Source: Siphonodentalium dalli (Eukaryota; Mollusca; Scaphopoda; Gadilida; Siphonodentaliidae). From it: a stretch of 64,000 bases of DNA. The DNA is taken from NCBI GenBank assembly GCA_032622095.1, contig CP136068.1, positions 58,488,025-58,552,024 on the forward strand, in the 5' to 3' direction. The number at the start of each line of letters is the position of its first letter. Within the stretch, counting starts at the first letter, position 1. A program made the position numbers and the translations under genes. Shown here one piece after another: positions 1-13,602 of this stretch. The notes beneath the pieces are model-generated. The model was not told the origin of the DNA and made no database searches. It saw nothing but the letters and a program-made list of their open reading frames with translations.

Positions 1-360
1 AAATCCAAGCTGGCTGCCGGTGGATGTACTCTAAACATTGTGGATATTGGATTTTCATTACTATTAATTTATTGACATCATTTTACCACATAATATAATT
101 AGCCCCTAAACTCGGCCTCATATTTTTAGTAAGATGCACGTGTATTATCGGCATGTGCAGTGACGTAAGAGCTTAGCGCAATCATATAGATCAATGTTAT
201 TAAGGGCGGTTGAACAATTTTGTCAATATGAAAAGACACATTTAAAATGGAAATATATTTTTTCTTGGAGGTGTCTGTACTTCCTCTTTGGTTTGTGATA
301 AGGAAATCAATATTAATTTTTTTAACCCCAGACGTTTCGAGGTCGTTTTTCCTTGCTAAA
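1..360. other. Intronic or intergenic sequence, no gene seen
   Basis: The first 60 bases belong to the AAATCCAAGATGGCTGC module family also seen near 6050-6240, 27600, 58440 and 59580. The rest is AT-rich, with only short open frames that lack splice or coding character. Confidence 0.5.
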
Positions 361-537
361 ATGTGATATACAGAGGATCTCATATTCGTTGCAATTCCAT
401 ACAAAATTTATAAAACCTCGTCCACTAAATTCAATTCGAGCCTGGCTAAAGCTTGGCTGGAAATCGAATTTAGTGCAATCGGTTAATAACTTTTCTATAG
501 AATTGTGACTCATTAGAGATCCTCTATATATCACATG
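361..537. mobile_element. Small foldback element (MITE-like)
   Basis: The arms are inverted: ATGTGATATACAGAGGATCT at 361-380 matches the reverse complement of the end near 517-534. An inner pair, ACTAAATTCAATTCGA near 424 against TCGAATTTAGT near 463, completes a foldback of about 175 bp. No clear target duplication was found. Confidence 0.5.
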
Positions 538-550
538 CAACTATGGGAAT

Positions 551-673
551 AAAATGTTCATGTTTTCAAAACAGGACATCACGTCTACAAGACAGTCAAT
601 GACTGTGGAGTTGCTCACCAGACTGTTAGGACAGAGAAGACTGGGACTCTGAAGACTACAATAGTCAGTACTT
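551..673. repeat. Left part of a dispersed repeat interrupted by a transposon
   Basis: The sequence before the insertion at 674 and after it (from 5311 to about 5520) together match one uninterrupted copy at about 28706-29010. The shared parts include GACTGTGGAGTTGCTCACCA and, further on, the CACCTTGAAATTT region. Over 85 bases both copies keep one open frame (KTVN.CGVAHQ.V.TEKTGT), but only about half of the differences are synonymous, so coding is doubtful. Confidence 0.6.
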
Positions 674-1280
674 CGCGACCTGATTTCCATTCTGTCCTAA
701 GTGCATTTTTTGTGTTTCCGAGTAAATCGATTTTTAAATTTCAAAGTTCTGGCAATTGGTTGTTATTAGACTTATGGTGGATATCCTGGTATCTGCCGAA
801 AAATCAGTACTCATTCTGCCAATAACCATCAACTTCGATAAGGAGATGCTCTTTCTTATTTGATATTTCGACCAGATTCGGGAGGTGGGGTGCGATTTTT
901 TGCATTTAGCACAATATGGACTCAGTCTTAGTAGAATCTTTTTCGTGGAACACTATGGAAACGAAAAAAAATTCAGGACCGGTCTGTTCCAAGTGGTGAT
1001 TATAAAAGAGATAATACGCACTTGGGACAACATGAAGAAATATTTAGTCTCAATTTACCGTAAAACATGATAGAATTAGAGATTCACAATGTGAGCAGAG
1101 TGTGATATGTGCGCTCTTTGGAACAGACAGCCAGCACATCGACATAGACACAAGCATTTTGAATTGGTGTTGTATGGAAAGCATGCGACTCTTGATGATA
1201 TATTGCATACGTAATGTTGATATGGCTTCATGGAATGTACTCTTCGTTAATGTTACATTGCGAGTTTGATGCGTATATAT

Positions 1281-4200
1281 TAGTCCAGGAGATATTGGTC
1301 GACATCTGCACCCCCACCAGGACTCAACTTCACCCCACTAATTTTCTTTCTTAATGTCTCCTCTAGTTTGTTTCGGTTGTTAACAAGAAAAAAAGTGGCC
1401 GCAGAGACTCCAGACAAGATGGCGTCCATCGTGGCGGCCATTTTGTTTATATGCATCAGGTCTCTTTGATCGCCGTTATAGTAAAGATGATATAAAAAGC
1501 GGTCTTGTTTTCCGCTCGATTTGTTATGCTAATATACAACCCTCACAAGTTAGCCAAAAGTCCGACGCCAGAATCCAATATGGCGGCCATCTTGGCCGCC
1601 GAAATGTGAATATAAGCTATTTTTCTTACATTTTACCACCTTTGGTTTGTCTCTATGGGAAAGTATTGGCATATTGGCGTGAATTTATACATTTATCGTA
1701 TAGAAGAGTCATTGACGAACACAATGGGATCATAATATACATTCATAGTGGGATAGTTTTGTCCAATAACACGTTTCCCAAATGCCGGTATAATAGGTCA
1801 AAGCCGAACCAACACTAATAACGCGATGTAATGTTTCGAATCAATGAAAGTTATTGCTATCATAACAACACCCATGCATATATATGTGCAGGAGATACTC
1901 GAGCTAGGATTCCTCTTATACCTGAGTTGTGGAATATTTATCCAAATCCAAGACGGCGGCCAAAATGGCCACCAGAAATAGAAAAATCGCCAAAATTTTT
2001 AACATCAGTGAGCGTTATTGTCACGACAATTCCACACCGGTTAACTATTGTGAGTTGGGAACACTTAGGCGAAGTACTTTCATTATACCATATCCAAACA
2101 AAAGTCACGAAATTCCCTCATATTCACATCATTGGGCATTATTTTCGAGACAACTGCACACATGCAGACAGTTAATTTGGAAATACTGAGGTGAAGTAAT
2201 TACCTTGCATCTCATACAATAAATTGTTCTCCAGATCGAAGATGGCGGCCAAAATGGAGACCGAAATTTGAAATCAAGCTCACATTCCTTTACTTTCTTA
2301 CGATGGTCGTTATTGTTACGCGAATTCTGCCCACAATTACATGTTCATATGGATAATGGAACATTGATATGAAGTATTCATTTGAGTTTGGCAAACTCTC
2401 ACAGTCAAGACGGTGGCCAAACTGGCGGCCAGAAATTGAAAAGAAGTCAATATTATCACATACTAATTTCAACTTTTTGTCATTGTATCGATACGTGTGG
2501 ACGACACTGTACATACTATAGGCCATTTATTAGTTTCAACATAAGTAGTAGCCTTCTGGAAAGATGAAAACCCACAATTAATCATCGCGATGTGGCATTT
2601 CAAAATCCATTGTCCACCATAAGCGCCCATAATGGCCGTTTAGGTGCGCCAAATAGCCATAGTATGGCCTCCAAAAATCAAAACAACAGTACCTGAGCTT
2701 ATTCTGATTTGCCACATTCAGCATTATCTGCATGGACCAGTTTCCGTCTCTTCGTCAGATTAATCTATCTCTCTCACACCATCACAGTTTTCTACACTTC
2801 TTTTTAGAAAGGTCCCACTAATCGGAATATTAACAACAGTACCTGAGCTTATTCTGATTTGCCACAATCAGCATTATCTGCATGGATCAGTTTCCGTCTC
2901 TTCGTCAGATTAATCTATCTCTCTCACACCATCACAGTTTTCTACACTTCTTTTTAGAAAGGTCCCACTAATCGGAATATGTCAAACAATACATATGCTG
3001 GTGTCCAGCTCACATGTTTGTCTCGAAAGCTGGGAATTCTTATCCTTATTCTTGGCGATCTTCATTCGTGGTATAGCTTATGGTATAATTAAGATGCTAC
3101 ATATGGGATCTGAGCGTTATTTTGTGCGATAAACTAGAAAGGAATGTGGTCGATGCGTATACTAGCTTTCAGAAGGACCTCGCTCTCTGCGTATTTTCAG
3201 CTTTGGTGACCTAATGGGGATAACAACATATACACCTGGTGATCTTACCAAACAGCCACTTCTCAATATATGGTTCATCAATTCACATACCCATCTAATG
3301 CACTGACATGCCCGGACAACTTTAAATATATATGCCTTCGAATGTTGAAAGCCAGACATTTGACGGATGCCTTTCTGCTAAGGCGTAGAAGACCATAATG
3401 CCTAACATACCCACACGTCTCATCGAACAAATTCAAGCAGATAATAACAATACGAACGGTGCTAGTTTGTTGGCATGTGTCATGATAGTGGAAATGAAAT
3501 TGGACCATGACTGCACCGCCCTTCTTTGGGTATGTTTTAGATTCAGACATGATCTCATGTGTGGCTTTGCTTTCCTTGTATGCTAAGATTGTTCCCATGC
3601 GTTTGGAAGCCGTTCACAATCAACTGGACCAGGCGTGTACCACTGGCTACTACTATATAAGCCCCACCCAGATTGGGGTGTAGTCTTAAAGACGATGCCT
3701 TTCATAGTTGGTTGATATGTCATACACACACTGGGTGGTGGTCGGTATGGTTCAAGAAAGTACAAATGCCATCAACACAAGGGTTAAATGTTCAACGCGA
3801 AGAACATCCAGAGGAATGTTACGTTGATGAGATCTTGCATTCAGTTCAACATACGTTGGGAACACCAAGTGATTTCTTGGCAACATCACCATGGCAACAT
3901 CACCATGGCCAATTTATTTCATTCCCACTATCATGGTGTATGTCCACAAACTAACACCGCGAGTATTGTTCTTCTCTGCTGGGAGCTATTTGACGAGACG
4001 ACTGCGGGATGTCACACAGTTTCCTTAGGATCATGGTCAAGAAGTGTGTGTAGTCGGTACATTATATGGTCTTCTCCTTAGCAGAAATACATCTGTCCAA
4101 GGGAATGAGACATGTTCGATTTGGAAAAAAAAGTCTTGTACCTCAGTATTTCCAACTCAACTGTAAGCATGGGTGGAGTTGTCTCGACAATAGTATCCAA

Positions 4201-4983
4201 TGATGTGAATATGAGGGCATTTCGGTGCCATTGTGGCGCCATTTTGGAAACTTTTATTTGGATATGGTACAATGACAGTTCTTCGACAGTTATTCCCAAT
4301 TCACAATAATAAGCAGGTGTGGAGTTGTCGTGACAATAACGCTCACTGATGTTAAAATCAGCGATTTTCGGCAATTTTTCTATTTCTGGTAGCCATTTTG
4401 GCCGCCATCTTGGATTTGGGTGAATATTCCTCAACTCAGGTATAAGAGGAATCATAGCTCGATTATCTCCTGCACATATATGCATGGGTGTTGTTATGAT
4501 AGTAATAACTTCCATCGATTCGAAACATTACATCGAGTTATTAGCGTTGATTCGGCTTTGACCTATTATATTGGCATTTGGGAAAACGTGATATCGGACA
4601 AAACTATCCCACAATTAATATAATAATAATAATTAATAATAATAAAAATAGAATATTTTCACATTTCGGTGGCCATCTTGGCCGCCATATTAGATTATGG
4701 TGTCGGACTTTTGGTAATTTGTAAGGGTTATATATTGGCATAACGAATCGAGCAGAAAACAAGACCGCATTTGATATAATCTTTACGATAACGGCAATCA
4801 AAGAGACCTGGTGCATATAAAAAAAATGGACGCCATGATGGACGCCATCTTGTCTGGAGTCTCAGTGGCCACTTTTTGTTCTTGTTAACAACCGAAAAAA
4901 ATTAGAGGAGACATTAAGAAAGAAATTTAGTGGGGTGAAGTTGAGTCCTGGGGTGCAGAGGTCGACCAATATCTCCTCGACAA
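1281..4983. mobile_element. Large palindromic (foldback) element, copy 1
   Basis: The ends share TAGTCCAGGAGATATTGGT with the copy at 6284-20591. The arms run inward as long inverted repeats, about 1281-2230 against about 4085-4983. They contain many AAGATGGCGGCC-type motifs in both directions and a C-run near 1312. The centre (about 2300-4080) also folds on itself and matches 7300-9640. The right terminus has diverged (CTCCTCGACAA instead of CTCCTGGACTA) and no target duplication remains. Open frames such as those near 1831-2175 and 4078-4515 come from the repeat arms and match no protein. No transposase was seen. Confidence 0.75.
2682..2981. repeat. Recent 150-bp tandem duplication
   Basis: ACAACAGTACCTGAGCTTAT begins two direct copies 150 bp apart (ACCTGAGCTT at 2691 and 2841). 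The copies differ at only a few positions (CACATTCAGC/CACAATCAGC, GGACC/GGATC), so the duplication is younger than the palindromic element that holds it. Confidence 0.9.
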
Positions 4984-5314
4984 CTTCTTTTCGCGGGAAA
5001 ATTTTTCTCTGTTCGATCGCAACTTGAGTTGCAACCTGTTCGATGTGAGAGAATTTAGCAAAATATTTCAGTTCCATCCTGTAGTAAGTGACAGTTCATA
5101 AAGCCGAAATGCACATAGAACAACATCGATCTGAATAATTATATGTTGTGTCTGAAACTCAAGATAGAATTCATCTTTGTTTTTAAATGACAGGATATAA
5201 CTGGCTTTATAAGTACCGTTAGACACGGAATTTGATGCCGATTCCAACGATACCCATACGGACGTTTCGTACCAGCATGTCACTTAGGACAGAATGGAAA
5301 TCAGGTCGCGACTT

Positions 5315-6279
5315 GTCAAATCACTTTAAAACAAGTAGTTCTGAACAGGGACACAAGTAGAGGGTCTTTGTTGAACAGTGGGAGGGGGTGGGATGTCCAC
5401 CTTGAAATTTCTAACTCCACACCTCACCCCTCCTCCCAATAGATCATTGCCCATTACCTCCCAACTGGACCAAACTAAATAACAACTGGTAGTTAAAGCT
5501 TTCGAACTGTTTGAAATTTATCAAAACCTCACTCATAATACAGCTATATCAAAATTATTACATGTAATATAGAAATCTATGTAAAAGTACCAAACATGAA
5601 TTCACAGCATAGATAGGGTGTGGGAGTGTTAAATCCCTATCTCTGCACCTATTTGAACCAAATGTAAATCTATGAGATCCATTGATCTAGTAATCGCAAA
5701 GGGTATATTACAGAAGTTTAAGTGAGTTCATTTTCCTTAAAATAAGTTACAAAATTTAGGGAAGGGCACCTCTGATATCTGATATGGAACCTCTGCTAAT
5801 TGTCCTTGAAATCTTCAGCATAATAAATAGACACACCATTTTCATAGACGAAAAGGAGTTAATAACCTATATAAACATAATAGTGCTACTGCCACATGTA
5901 CAACTGCATAGAGCACAGCACATGGGAATTAATCTCATTTAAATTGAAATGAATGACAAAAATAAACATTATCCCTATGTAGTTTGGGATTAATCAGATG
6001 AAAAATGTTGGCTGTAGGGCATAATGAAGGATTTAGTCACGCAAAGAGTAAATCCAAGATGGCTGCAGGCAGCCATGTTTTTTTTTATACTGTAAATTTG
6101 ATAGTTCCCATTTAGAAGTCACCTCGAAGATCCATGTGAAGTTTTGAGATCAATTGGATGAATAATTCTGCCTGTTTGCTGTGCTGAGGGATTTAGTCAT
6201 ACAAATTTTTAAAAATCCAAGATGGCTGCAAGTGGCCATGTTTTTTACCTAAATGTTTATGCCTCTAAATTTTCAAAAC
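5315..6279. other. Intronic sequence with repeat modules, no gene seen
   Basis: The first 200 bases are the right part of the repeat split by the 674-5310 insertion. The middle is AT-rich and featureless. From about 5990 to 6260 there are two tandem copies of the 'GATCCATGTGAAGTTTTGAG ... AAATCCAAGATGGCTGC' module. It recurs at 27550-27720, 58320-58740 and 59520-59700. Confidence 0.5.
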
Positions 6280-9200
6280 ATTTAATCCAGGAGATATTGG
6301 TAGACCTCTGCACCCCCCCCCCCCCCCAGGACTCAATTTAACCCCACTAATTTTCTTTCTTAATTTTCTTTCTTAATGTCTCTTGTTAACAGGAAAAAAA
6401 AGTGGCCGCAGAGACTCCAGACAAGATGGCGTCCATTTTTTTATATGCACCAGATCTCTTTGATCGCCGTTATAGTAAAGATGATGTCACATGCGGTCTT
6501 ATTTTCCATTCGATTCGCTATGGCAATATACAACCCTTACAAATTAGCCAAAAATCCGACACAAAAATCCAATATGGCGCCAAGATGTGGCCACCGACAT
6601 TTCACCACCTTTCGTTTGTCTCTGTGGGAAAATATTGGCATCTTGACACGATTTAAAAAAAATTTCATCTAGAAGAATCATTGGCGAACACACGGGGACC
6701 ATAATGTACATTCCTTGCCGGACATTTTTGTCAGATATCACGTTTTCCCAAATGCCGGTATAATCCGGTCAAAGCCAAAACGACGCTAATAACGCAATGT
6801 CTGTTTCGAATTAATGAGTGTTATTGCTATTATTACTCCAGCCATGACTATATATATGCAGGAGATACCCGGGCTAGGATTCTTCTTTTACCTGAGTTGG
6901 GGAATATTCATCCAAATCCAAGATGGCTGCCAAAATGGCCAACAGAAATAGAAAAATCGCCGATAATTGCTGATTTTAACATCAGTGAGAGTTATTGTCA
7001 CGACAACTCCACACCTGCTTACTATTGTGAGTTGGGAACACTGAGTCAAATAACTGTCCTTATATTGCAAACAAATAAAAGTCCCCCAAATCCAAAATGG
7101 CGCCCACAATGGCGGACAAATTTTGAAAAATCACCGAAAGTCCCTCATATTCACATCATTGGGCATTATTGTGGAGAAAACTCCACCCATGCTTACAGCT
7201 GAGTTGGAAATACTGTGGTGAAGTAATTACCTTACATCCCATGCAAGAAATGGTTTTCCAAATCTAAGATGGCGGCCAAAATGGTGACCGATATTTGAAA
7301 ACACGCCTACATTCCTTTACTTTCTTACGATGGGCGTTATTGTTTCGCGAATTCTACCCACCATTACATGTTGATATGGAATATTGATATGAAGTATTAA
7401 TTTGAGTTTGGCAATTGATACTCAAGGTCAAGATGGCAGCTAAACTGGAGGTGAAAAATTGAAAAGAAATCGATATTTTCACATACAAATTTCAACTTTT
7501 TGTCATAATATCGATATGTATGGACGAAACTATACACAAACCATCTATTAGTTCAACTTAAAACGTATCAAAACGCATAACATTGCTCATATCCTTCTGG
7601 AAGTACGAAAACCCACAATTAATATCACGATGTGGCATTTTGAAATCCATTCGACACTTCCCGCCGATAATGGCCGTAACCGTAGGTGCGCCGAATAGCC
7701 ATATTAGAACAATTACCTGATAACAGATTCTGATTTGCCACGTCCTTAATGATCTGGACCAGTTTCCATTTCTTTGCCTGATACATCAACACTTCCTTGG
7801 AGAAGGGTCCCTCTAATGTTTCAAACAATTAATTTTCCAGTGTCTAGCTTAAGATTTTAAATACTTACTAAATATGGGATTTGTTCGTCATCTTGAACTA
7901 GAAAGGCATATGGTCGATAAGTATACAAGCTTACAGAAGGTCATCTCTATGTATGTCTTTCTCATACCCCATGGGGATAACGACATGTACACCTGGCGAA
8001 CTTGCCAGTTAACTAGTCATTTCTCAATAGATGATTCAACTCACAAACTTAGCGGACGTATTGGCATATGTGGACAACTTCGGCAGTGTTTCAAAGGTAG
8101 CTAGCTGTCTCATTCCCTTGGACAGATGCCTATCTGCTGAGGAGAAGACCATAATGTACCGACTACCCACACATCTTGACCATGATCCTAAGCATACTGT
8201 GTGACGTCCCGCAGTCGTCTCGCCGAATATCTCCCAGCATAGAAGAACAATACTCGCGGTGCTAGTTTGTGGGCATGCGCCATGACAGTGGGAATGAAAT
8301 GGGCCACAATATACACCCCTACACCAGGTGCATGTTTCAGATATAGAATGTCATGCGTGTTGGTGTTTTTGGTGTGGTAAGATTGTATTTCCACAATCGT
8401 TTCAAGGCCGTTCTGAATCAACTTGACCAGACGTATATGTAAAATTTTGTCTGGATTATACTATCCTAGCCTCCCCAGAACAGTCGGATGGGCTAAAGGA
8501 TGGAATGAAGGTATGCACTGTCTCAGGGTTAGTGTCAGTATGTGGACGGTATTCTTCAAGAAAATGTCAGGAACTGTGGTGCATTTATTTCACTGTGTGT
8601 TTAAAGAACAATTTATAGTCCCGACAGCAATGGATGTGGACGTTGGTGAACGTGACCTTTATGATCATACAGCTTTATATTATATAACTTTAGAATATAG
8701 TAGTTAATATGTCTCATGCAGGACAATGGTTTTCAATGGTGATGTTACCAAGAAATCACTTGGTGTACCCAACGTAGGTTAAACTGAATGCAAGATCTCA
8801 TCAAAGCAACATTCCTCTAGATGTTCTTCGCATTGAACATTTCACCCTTGTGTTGATGGCATTGTACTTTCTTGAACCATACTGACCACCACCCAGCGTG
8901 AGTATGACATATCAACTATCAAATGTATCGTCCTTAAGACTACATCCCAGTCTGGGTGAGGCTTATATAGTAGTAGCCAATGGTACACGTCTGGTCCAGT
9001 TGATTAAGAATGGCTACCAAACGGATTTGAAGTTACAATCTTAGCATACAAGGAAAGCAAAGGCACATGAGATTATGTCTGAATCTAAAACATACCCAAA
9101 GAAGGGGCGGTTCAGTCATGGTCCAATTTCATTTCCACTATCATGACACATGCCCACAAACTAGCACTGCGTGTATTGTTATTATCTGCTTGGATCGGTG

Positions 9201-9644
9201 AGACGATTGCTGGACGCCACCAGGACTGTTCTTATGATCATGGTCAAGAAGTGTGGGTATATTATGCATTATGGTCTTCTACGCCCTAGAAGAAAGGCAT
9301 CCGTCAAATGTTAGGCTTTCAACATTTGAAGCCATATACAGAAGTTGTCCGGCTACGTCAGTACGTGAATATGAGAATTGATGAACCATATAATGAGAAG
9401 TGGCTGGATGGGAAGATCACCAGATGTACATTTTGTTATCCACATTAGGTAACCAAATCTGATAAATACGCAGATAGAGAGGTCCTTCTGAAAGCTAGTA
9501 TACGCATCGACCGCATACCTTTCTAGTTTATCATGCAAGATGACGCTCAGATCCCATATGTAGCATCTGAATTATACCATGAGCTACCACGAATGAAGCT
9601 CGCCAAGAATAAGGATAAGAATTTCCAGCTTTCGAAACAAACAC

Positions 9645-11873
9645 CAGACTTTCATTTTTAGAAAATGTAGGCGCGCATAGTCCTGCTCGCTGGGTTTTGG
9701 CCAGGCGCGCGGTTTCTATCAAGATAAAATAAACAGCGGAAATACATTCATAAATGCCGCATAAATGGAATTAGTTTACTCACGATCGATGTCCAGTGAA
9801 ACTCTTTGATGGTTTAACACTGCTTAATCCGCTATCCATAAGCACAAGTGAATGTTACACACTGTGTTTTTATATTGTACATGCTCCTTAACTTCTATAT
9901 TAATTGTAATTCATAATTATTAATAAGGAATCAATTCGATACTCCGATTCCATGCTGACAAAATAAATAACATCTCCCGGCCACGTGGTCTCGCTTTGAT
10001 TTTCCAGGAATTTATGTGACGTCATCAGGGTTTCCGTTAGTACGGCTCAGCGTCCGTAGGACGGCCTCATTCCCCTCGCAGATTATCTGTTTGGTTCATA
10101 CATATACGAAATGTCAGTCGCAATATGTCGTAAAAAAAATTTGGTTGCAACGGGAGATCGGGGGTTAAACAGAATACTAGTGAAATGCGGGTCAAATAGC
10201 GACGTTAGATACAGCGTCATACATGTTACGGTAACATCAAAGAATGCTGGACTGCTGAATATGTATATTTTTGTGCACGGAATGAAACTACTCATGCTCG
10301 AAAATCCAGTGATATCCTACTATTACATAATTTGATCAAAGAATGCCGAATTTCTTAGTCGGGACATTTTTATGCACGGGATTTTCATGGATGAAACTAC
10401 TCCTTCTCCGAGATCCCGTGCTATCGTACGGTACATAATTAATGGGTCCCTCTGCAGAGTCCATGAGGTACAGAACAGAGTTTTAGCCAGCGTGTTATAA
10501 AATATAATTTTGGCGGGAAATGTGAACATGTGCGTCGTTGATTGTGCTTGGGGACCCAGGCGGGACAACGCAACTATTATTTACCGTACTTTGACTTTAT
10601 CTCCATGTTGGGGAGGGGGTATGTGTTTGTCTTTATCCTCCATGTATGTAATATGGATCAAATGAATGGTGTTGTTAACTTGTCACTATGAATTCCCACT
10701 ATAAAGACTGATTTCGGGACAGGTTCCGTATTATTGTGAAATAAATCACTTTGGGATTTTGTTGACTATGCATGGCAATATACGCATAATAAGCAATTGC
10801 GGTCATCAGTTTATGGACTAATAGAGACTATTGAACAAGCTACGCATTCCGAATGAAAGATGTCGCTACCATTCGTATTCCGCCGCTATAAATATCTCCT
10901 GCAGACAAACCCTGCAGTATGACATCACAGCGCACAAATAGTTTTACGATTGACAGCGTATATCCTAGCTGTTAGTTTCATTTTCACAGAAGCTGCTTGA
11001 AATTCTAGGAAATACTTTATTCAATTCTCCTTGCTATCTATTATTGGTCAATGCATAGATGCTTTGTAATGTTTAGATTCATGTCGGAATATTATTGTAT
11101 AAATTTGTAAACACTAACTCGCAGCTTGTTCATTAATATATAGTCTTCAATCAGACGGTAGTCTTACGTGCGTAACTAATTGATTGATTATCTGGACACC
11201 ATCAACAGAATTAACCCTTTGAGTGCCAGGTCGATTTTTGTATCAACCCATATACCCTGTGCCAATGCATTCTCTTATATATACGAGTCGACCATAAGTC
11301 GCCTCGCATATATAAGAGAATGCATTGGCCTAACATTTTTTTTTTTTTACAATTTTAATAATTTATTCTTTAACAGACTTATTTTGTAGGTTTAGGGCCG
11401 ATGAGATTGGCCCCTGGCACTCAAAGGGTTAAAGCACCCACGGAAATGATTGACTTGCGTAATATATACGTAGCTTTAGGTTGCTTTGTGGGACTCTTAG
11501 GTGCAAGGAAATTGCTAGTTTTCGGTGTCAAATAACAAAATTTTCGCCCGACAGGACGAACCATGGTCGTCCCGTCGCGTTATGTGTTTCCCCAATACGG
11601 ACTCATTAACTTCCTCCTGGCGGAAACCCTGCGTCATAAGCCATACATAGAATAAATTAAACTGCCAATCATCGTGGCACGAGTGACTCACCTTTTGACA
11701 ATGAATGTTGGTTTCGGAGAATTCATTTGATATTTTGCTACAACATTCAAGCTGTTTCTTTATACTTGTACGCTCTCTGTATTTGGCCTAGGCGCGCAAT
11801 CGATCGCTCGCTTTCAATTTTAGCTGCGCGATGGTGCGCAAGAGCGATCGCGCGCCTCAAAAATGAAAGTCTG
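9645..11873. mobile_element. CAG...CTG-ended DNA element with 6-bp target duplication
   Basis: The TIR CAGACTTTCATTTTT at 9645 matches the inverse at 11873 over 15 bp. GCGCGC-rich subterminal sequence lies inside both ends. The flanks are AAACAC (9639-9644) and AAACTC (11874-11879). Copy 1 of the palindrome, read on the minus strand near 3020, has a single AAACAT followed by GTGAGC at this point, which is the empty site. End structure is shared with 55903-56828. No transposase was recognised. A TTAA MITE sits inside at 11215. Confidence 0.75.
11215..11428. mobile_element. TTAA-target MITE
   Basis: CCCTTTGAGTGCCAGG and its inverse CCTGGCACTCAAAGGG end a 214-bp element flanked by TTAA at 11211-11214 and 11429-11432. 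Inside is a palindrome around AATGCATTCTCTTATATA. TTAA targets are used by piggyBac and Kolobok families. The same family recurs at 60627-61813. Confidence 0.85.
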
Positions 11874-12154
11874 AAACTCGTGAGCTTAACACCGGCATAT
11901 GTGTTGTTTGAAACATTCCAATTAGTGGGACCCTTCTACCAAGAAGTGTAGAGAACTGTGTTGGTGTGAGCGAGATAGATTAATGTGATGAAGAGACGGA
12001 TGCTGGTCCAGATAATGCTGAATGTGGCAAATCAGAATAAGCTCAGGTACTGTTTTTTTTATTCTTGGAAGTCATAATATGACTATTTGGCGCAACATAT
12101 ATATTTTTTCAGCCTTTACTTCTTCAATATAACCTATCTAACTTTCTAATTATA

Positions 12155-12395
12155 CCTCCGGCAACGAAGTTGTGGGGGTATACTGGAATCAGCTTGTTCG
12201 TCCGTAGTCTGTGGACACAAATTTGTCCGGAGTTTTTCTCAGTCGTTTTTTGATCATTTTCCGTGAAACTTGGCACAGACATCAACCAACATGGGAACCT
12301 GTGCACCTACGATTATGACATCTGTCAGACTTTTTTTGGTGGAGTTATCCCCCTTTTTCGACTTAGAACATTTTCTTAACATGTATATACAGTTA
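12155..12395 (+). repeat. Dispersed repeat of lophotrochozoan type
   Basis: This block interrupts the palindrome arm and contains AACGAAGTTGTGGGGGTATA, CTTGTTCGTCCG and, later, GAAACTTGGCAC. Such text is familiar to me from repeats in mollusc and annelid genomes. The boundaries are approximate. Confidence 0.4.
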
Positions 12396-12439
12396 CGGCC
12401 ATTATGGGCGCTTAGGGGTCATCTCAAAACTAAAATTGG

Positions 12440-12660
12440 TAAAATGGACAAAAACACCGATTTTCCCGATTGATAACGCTTTGTGGAAGTCATTTCTACC
12501 TATAAAATACCGATTACAAAGTAGAAACAACGTTTTTGAACAACGCGTCGATCGGTGAAATCGGTACCGATTTTTCCGATTACGTCAATTTGTGACGGTC
12601 ACAATCGGTACCGAATCTACCGATCAGAACGTACGTTTCAAAATAACGTCGCTAATGATC
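12440..12660. repeat. Left subterminal AATCGGTACCGATT cluster of the Harbinger-like element
   Basis: Palindromic ATCGGTACCGAT-type sites and ACCGATT half sites recur here. They are mirrored at 18280-18560 near the other end. Their subterminal position on both sides suggests protein-binding sites for transposition. Confidence 0.6.
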
Positions 12661-13438
12661 GCAGCGCCTGAGTACTTCGGTATCGCCGTAGCCTATTGGT
12701 CTAGCAACTCATGTTTCTTTATGTATATATTATCAAGTTAATACCGGTACCCACGAACGCCTGTGTTATATAGGCGACCATTCATCATTCATTCATTGTC
12801 AAATCTTTAGACTGGTATTTGTGATGTAATTGGTATAAATCATCACGAAATGACAGTCGCAATGCTATGCCAAATGTGCAGTTTCAATCAATCATAGCCT
12901 GATAATGAAGTATTTATATCAGCTAATTACGTATTAGGTATTTTTCGTGCGACAAAGACACGCCTATTTTAAGTTTGATTGACAGCTGTTGTTTTAACTA
13001 ATTGTTGTAGAGCCAACTCACTCACGTTTTAGTTGGGATAAAAAATAGATCCATGCACTGGTGATTTGTAAAGAAATCAAATAGAGAAAAGATATCCTTA
13101 CCCAAACTAAAACATAATTAGTGATTCAAAAGAATAAAATGGTCAATTTAAGCGAGTCACCGGAACATTTTTTAAGAAAATGACGGGGTTCTCCGAAAAT
13201 GGATACCTACTCAGTGCGCGTGCCAGGTACCACGAATCTGTTTACGTTTTGACAAACACATGCTTTCGAGTGTCTGTATTACAAGATCCCGCACACGTTA
13301 TGTGTACATTCTGTTCTGTTCTTGTAGTCCCTCCTTTGCATGAGGAGCACCCCATATATAATGGGTAACAATATTGATCTCGTAAAAAAAAGAGTCTACT
13401 CCAGTCTGGCCCGGTATCATGGATGCATAGACTACCTT

Positions 13439-13472
<34 letters not shown>

Positions 13473-13602
13473 CCTCGACGAGAGATCGCGATCATCTAGC
13501 TATAAACCAAATTAAAAACCCACCCAGCCTGTCTGGAGACCTATTCGCATGGGAATAGAATGGCAACTTGGATCCATATAGCCGTTCATTGAATGCATAT
13601 AA
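12661..13602. other. Interior of the Harbinger-like element, no gene seen
   Basis: AT-rich, without a recognisable coding region. It ends in a run of 30 C at 13441-13470. The proline/glycine-rich open frames across that run are artefacts of the homopolymer. Confidence 0.5.

Larger units (their letters stand above)
674..5310. mobile_element. DNA transposon, 30-bp perfect TIRs, ACTT target duplication
   Basis: CGCGACCTGATTTCCATTCT begins a 30-bp terminal inverted repeat at 674-703, mirrored without mismatch at 5281-5310. The flanks are ACTT at 670-673 and ACTT at 5311-5314. The related repeat near 28780 carries one ACAT at this place and no insert, so it marks the empty site. Perfect TIRs suggest a recent insertion. 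Inside is a large palindromic element (1281-4983); the outer parts (704-1280 and 4984-5280) contain no recognisable transposase, so this is probably a non-autonomous element. Superfamily unknown; a 4-bp duplication fits several. Confidence 0.85.

Noticed and set aside
5068-5283. 71-codon minus-strand frame ending at the TIR of the 674-5310 element
   Set aside because: No homology, no splice signals; likely chance.
1390-7200. Many open frames of 60-145 codons reading KWPQRLQTRWRP or similar, on both strands
   Set aside because: They translate the arms of palindromic elements, recur in mirrored pairs and match no protein; no splice or start context.
13242-13558. Polyglycine and polyproline open frames
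   Set aside because: Produced by the 30-base C run at 13441-13470.
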